Assembly (NCBI GenBank): GCA_051294375.1
Contig: CM119264.1
Location: 28,416,709-28,480,708, forward strand
Reading direction: 5' to 3'
DNA: 64,000 bases
DNA from: Paraspadella gotoi
Lineage: Eukaryota; Chaetognatha
In this document: piece by piece, positions 60,578 to 64,000 of the stretch
How positions within the stretch are numbered: the stretch's first letter is position 1
Layout: every line of letters starts with the position of its first letter
The notes under the pieces: generated by a model
Databases searched by the model: none
What the model saw: only the letters and a program-made list of their open reading frames with translations
What the model was told of the DNA's origin: nothing
Program-made: the position numbers and the translations under genes

Positions 60578-61250
60578 TCTCTCTGCTCTCTCTCTCTCCT
60601 CTCTCTCTCTTCTCTCTCTCTCTCTTCTCGTCTCTCTCTGCTCTCTTTTTTTTTTTTCCCTCGGATCCTCTTCTCTTTCCTCTCTCTCTTCTCATCTCTC
60701 TCTCAAACCAATAACTAATGTGTATGACAAAACGATAATATCATAAAATATCTTAAAAAAAAATCAGTTAGTTTTTTTTTTTTTTTCTAACTTAAGCCGG
60801 TTTTTGTTTTATCGCCCTTTTTTTTTTTCTCCCCTTCAGATTTAATCTTCCGATCTCGGCAAAGAGGTTAGGCCATCTTATGGTGGCCATGCTTCATTAC
60901 TTTGGTCATTTAGCCGTCATCTACATTCAAGTCTTTCATCTCAGTCAATCGGATATTTAACGTGGTCACGAGAGAGCTGGAGTAGGGGAGTGTTTTTTTT
61001 TTTTTTTTTTAAAGACGCCATAATATCACTATTTTTTTTTTTAAATTTTAAATATTCCAGAAGCAAACTTTCTGGGAACTATTATAAATAATTAAAGAAA
61101 ATGTAATTATAACAAGAATAATAATTGTGTTGAATTCACCTTTTAAATTCGGGGGGGAGAGTCGTGAGTTGGGGGGGTAGTATTATAAAAACTACGACGG
61201 AAGAAATTTTTGACATTAGTGAAGCGAATAAGATTATCGATTCGTTTCCT
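60578..61250. other. No gene seen
   Basis: CT-rich, then T-rich and AT-rich DNA. Confidence 0.4.
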
Positions 61251-61252
61251 TA

Positions 61253-61276
61253 TTATATATATATATATATATATAA
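61253..61276 (+). repeat. (TA)n microsatellite
   Basis: Eleven to twelve TA units. Confidence 0.95.
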
Positions 61277-61639
61277 TGCAGTTAAGAGGGACGGGGCCTT
61301 AACCCGGCTGTCAACACGGTGGTTACACGCCTGATCCAAAGCTCAGGGACTGCTTATATTGAACGTTCTGTCATTAACAACAGTACAATGTATCTCTAAC
61401 GATGAACCGCTAACGCTCTCTACCGATTCGCCCACCCCCCTTCGCCTTTAAAAAAAAAAACAACAAAAGCGTGCACAAGGCAAAGGCTAAGATCCATGCA
61501 CTCGCCGGCCCCGAATCCTTTTGCAACGTGTTGCTCTCAGTTTCGTTCTCCATCCTTTACAACGTTCAATCCGACGGAATGCTAATCCAGAGGTCGAACT
61601 CTACTCCTCATACGGACGAGCACAAGAAAAATGCCATCG
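61277..61639. other. No certain gene
   Basis: A plus-strand frame at 61471-61640 reads HALAGPESFCNVLLSVSFSI and ends at a GTGAGAG that could be a donor. The support is too weak to call an exon. Confidence 0.25.
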
Positions 61640-61783
61640 GTGAGAGAGGGAGAGAGAGAGAGAGTGAGTGGAATGTGTGAGTGAGGGTACAGATTGTGAC
61701 AGTGACAGAGAGAGAGAGTGACAGTGACAGAGCGAGAGAGAGTGACAGTGACAGAGAAGCTAGTGACGGTGACAGAAGAGAGA

Positions 61784-61825
<42 letters not shown>

Positions 61826-62000
61826 GAGAGAGAGAGAGAGAGGCAGAAGAAGAGGCGAGAGAGGAGAGAGAGTGATATGTGTGGACGTGAGTGACAGAGT
61901 GAAGAGTGTGACAGTGACAGAGAGAGAGTGGAGCTGACAGTGACGAAGAGAGAGAACAGAGAGACGAGAGAAAGAGAGAGAGAGAGAGAGATAGTTGATG
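61640..62000 (+). repeat. GA-rich satellite with GTGACA(GA) units
   Basis: Alternating (GA)n and GTGACAGTGACAGAGA blocks. Confidence 0.9.
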
Positions 62001-63024
62001 TTCCGCTTTTTAATCAAACGAAGCCAAAAGTCGAAAAACAAACGCGACAGTTTTTAAGTGAGTGCGAATGTCGCCGAAAGTGCACGCCCCTTAAAATAAC
62101 TCGCACGGCTAAAGAATTTAAAACAACGCCGCACTGGCGTCATTAACTTTTTTTTAGCCCTAATTAATTGACGCCGACGAGCGATCGTTTTATGGCGGCC
62201 AATAGACGGCCCGTAATTCGTTATCGGACGCGTCTGTTTCCCATGAATATTTCTTTTTTTTGTAATATTTTATTTTTTGATTCTTACCACTAGAGGATGA
62301 GAAACACTAGACATTTAAAGATTTTACGTCTCGCATGAAAAGGCTCTCGCGGCGCCGTTTACGATTATGAAAGATAAATTAAATAGCGTTTGTAATTTCT
62401 TTTCGGTTGAATGAGACGGAGAAACAATCCCAAGTTTTGTTTATTTATTAACAACTAATTTTTCATGTTAATCAAACAATGTTAGTTAGTAGCTCAAATG
62501 AAAAATCTTTATTTTTTCGCCCTAAACAAAAATGAGACAATATCCCTTGCTTCTGTTTCTATAAGGACAGACGGGCAGAAGCCGAAACTTGCCTACAAAA
62601 AGTATAAAAATATATTATAGTAGTATTAAGTATACTATAAGAGAGGCATAACTATAGGAGAGTATAGGTCGTTGTCCGTTGTTGTCGTTGTTGTTGTGTT
62701 GTCGTTGCTTGTCCGCCGCTGTGTCAACAAAAATAGTGATTCCGTGAAATCGGCCGGACAATTCATCTTGTTTTTTTTTTGTTTTTTTTTTGTTTTTTTT
62801 GGGGGGGGGGACTTAGTCGTTCATGTCTCCTCCTTCATTCCGCATATCCGTATAATCTGTCAAAACAGACAAAAACTGACAAAGCAAATCACGAGGAATT
62901 AGAGATGAAAAACAAACACACGTGAGAATGTTTCCGCGCGAAGCAGATGAATACGAAACGTGACTTGGTGCTTTGGTTGAAAAAAATTTCATTTTTTTCT
63001 TGGGCTCTCTTCTTTTCTTTCGAG
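62001..63024. other. No gene seen
   Basis: AT-rich with T and G homopolymers (62771-62810) and a GTTGTT-rich patch (62665-62705). Confidence 0.4.
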
Positions 63025-63180
63025 AATGCCCTTAATCATTTAAACCCTAAATATGTTTTTACAATTACCAACAAATCTTTACGGCTAATTCCATAACCAT
63101 AACCTAAATGCCTGGAAAACCTATCCTTAATGCTCTATCCTCTAAACCCAAAATCCCTAAACCTTAAACACCTTAATTTT
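63025..63180 (-). repeat. Degenerate telomere-like tract
   Basis: Repeated AAACCCTAA, TAACCTAAA and CCCTAAACC words; the complement reads TTAGGG-like. Confidence 0.4.
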
Positions 63181-63251
63181 TAAACAAAAATTAAAACTTA
63201 ATTCCAAAATTAAAATTATGAAATGGCACTTCTGGGGAAAAGACGAGGCCC

Positions 63252-63614
63252 TTAAATTAATTTTCCCTTCCAATTTCCCTTATTTTTCCTTCTCGTTATT
63301 CCTTTTATTATCTCGAGTTGATTTCCATCAGATTTCAGTTTCGCTGATGAGCCCTTTTTTTTTGGGGGGGACAGAGTACCTAACGGAAAGCCCTTGTAGT
63401 AAGGAGTAGATTGTTTCTGATGGATTTTCTCTTGGAATTTGATTCCTTGAAGTCGTTGAGCCAAAGACTCCATTGAGATCGTTTCGTTGCCGATTCCCGT
63501 CGGCAATCCGGCGCCGGGGCCTGAGAGAATTTTACGGCGCCGATTGATTAAAGTCTGCCGAGAAATGAAAACGAGCTCGGTTGCCGGGAAATTTTCCGGC
63601 ATCGAGAAAATCAT
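63252..63614 (-). CDS. Possible exon, unidentified
   Basis: A 120-codon minus-strand frame in locally GC-richer DNA: TELVFISRQTLINRRRKIL, then MESLAQRLQGIKFQEKIHQK and PYYKGFPL before a GTACTC that could be a donor. No homology recognised; it may be chance. Confidence 0.2.
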   Translation of the reverse strand: MIFSMPENFPATELVFISRQTLINRRRKILSGPGAGLPTGIGNETISMESLAQRLQGIKFQEKIHQKQSTPYYKGFPLGTLSPPKKKGSSAKLKSDGNQLEIIKGITRRKNKGNWKGKLI

Positions 63615-63714
63615 TGCCGAATTCCCCTTTCTTTATCTCGGGATAAAAAGGGGCACTGTTTTTTGAAAGCGCCCAAAGATGTTTCTAATACTTGAATTTA
63701 GTTAAAACATGATT

Positions 63715-63905
63715 TCTTAAAAATATTTGATTAAATCCAAAACTTTAATCCCAAACTCATTTTAAATCCCTCAGCCTTTTACCCTAATCACTAACCTTAT
63801 TTCTTAATTGTAATCCCGTACTAAAATTGATTTCAAAACCCTTACCTAATTATTTACTTAAATCCCAAATCTCTAATCATTTAAACTATTTAACCTTAAA
63901 AATAA
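63715..63905 (-). repeat. Degenerate telomere-like tract
   Basis: Same style as 63025-63180, with AAATCCC, TAACCTTA and ACCCTAATC words. Confidence 0.35.
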
Positions 63906-64000
63906 TTTTATTATAAATTTAAACTGAAATGGGGCGCTTTCTAAAAATATGTCCAAAAAAGGAGCAATTTGATTCCGCTGTTTCCGAGTCAGAAGATCAA

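Overview
The window is nuclear DNA of an animal, most likely a bilaterian invertebrate. The genes are split by short AT-rich introns, while exons are GC-richer. The two confidently identified conserved genes are animal orthologues, and a ciliary gene (CFAP184-like) implies motile cilia or flagellated sperm. Species cannot be read from the sequence; an arthropod or other ecdysozoan is a guess.

Left third (1-16 kb), ordinary gene-dense DNA. On the minus strand lies a 19-exon orthologue of the PP6 regulatory ankyrin-repeat subunits (ANKRD28/44/52), 270-6271, then a two-exon CTNNBL1, 6852-9018. CTNNBL1 is head-to-head with a ten-exon CFAP184/CCDC96-like ciliary coiled-coil gene (+, 9728-13012). 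That gene converges on a minus-strand gene for a proline-rich protein with two death-like domains (13900-15793). I rebuilt exon phases by hand; 4 of about 32 introns appear to use GC instead of GT donors.

Middle (16.3-45.6 kb), repeats and probable assembly duplication. A 7.2-kb segment occurs twice in tandem (16343-23563 and 23564-33219). The first copy has an intact two-exon gene for a 764-residue multipass membrane protein with an XK-related-like motif, a truncated paralogue, an acidic-protein gene whose 3' end has been amplified into a 65-bp minisatellite, and a small unidentified coding fragment. The second copy is riddled with single-base indels and carries a 2.2-kb insertion with inverted ends. 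A further segment of about 5 kb occurs about 2.5 times (33458-45600), broken by a 25-N gap whose two sides overlap. It carries a TATA box, a candidate first exon, a near-perfect foldback element with hammerhead-ribozyme cores, and several minisatellites. The indel-rich second copies beside 25-N gaps look like unpolished long-read gap filling, so copy number here should not be trusted.

Right third (45.6-64 kb), mostly simple repeats around one large minus-strand gene (50801-58781) for a three-immunoglobulin-domain, single-pass membrane protein resembling CADM/Kirrel/nephrin-type adhesion receptors. Its exons sit among CT/GA microsatellites that abut several splice sites, and one exon beside a gap is frameshifted. 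The rest holds gaps, satellites, degenerate telomere-like tracts and no recognisable gene.

The genes do not form a functional cluster; neighbours are unrelated housekeeping, ciliary, signalling and adhesion functions.
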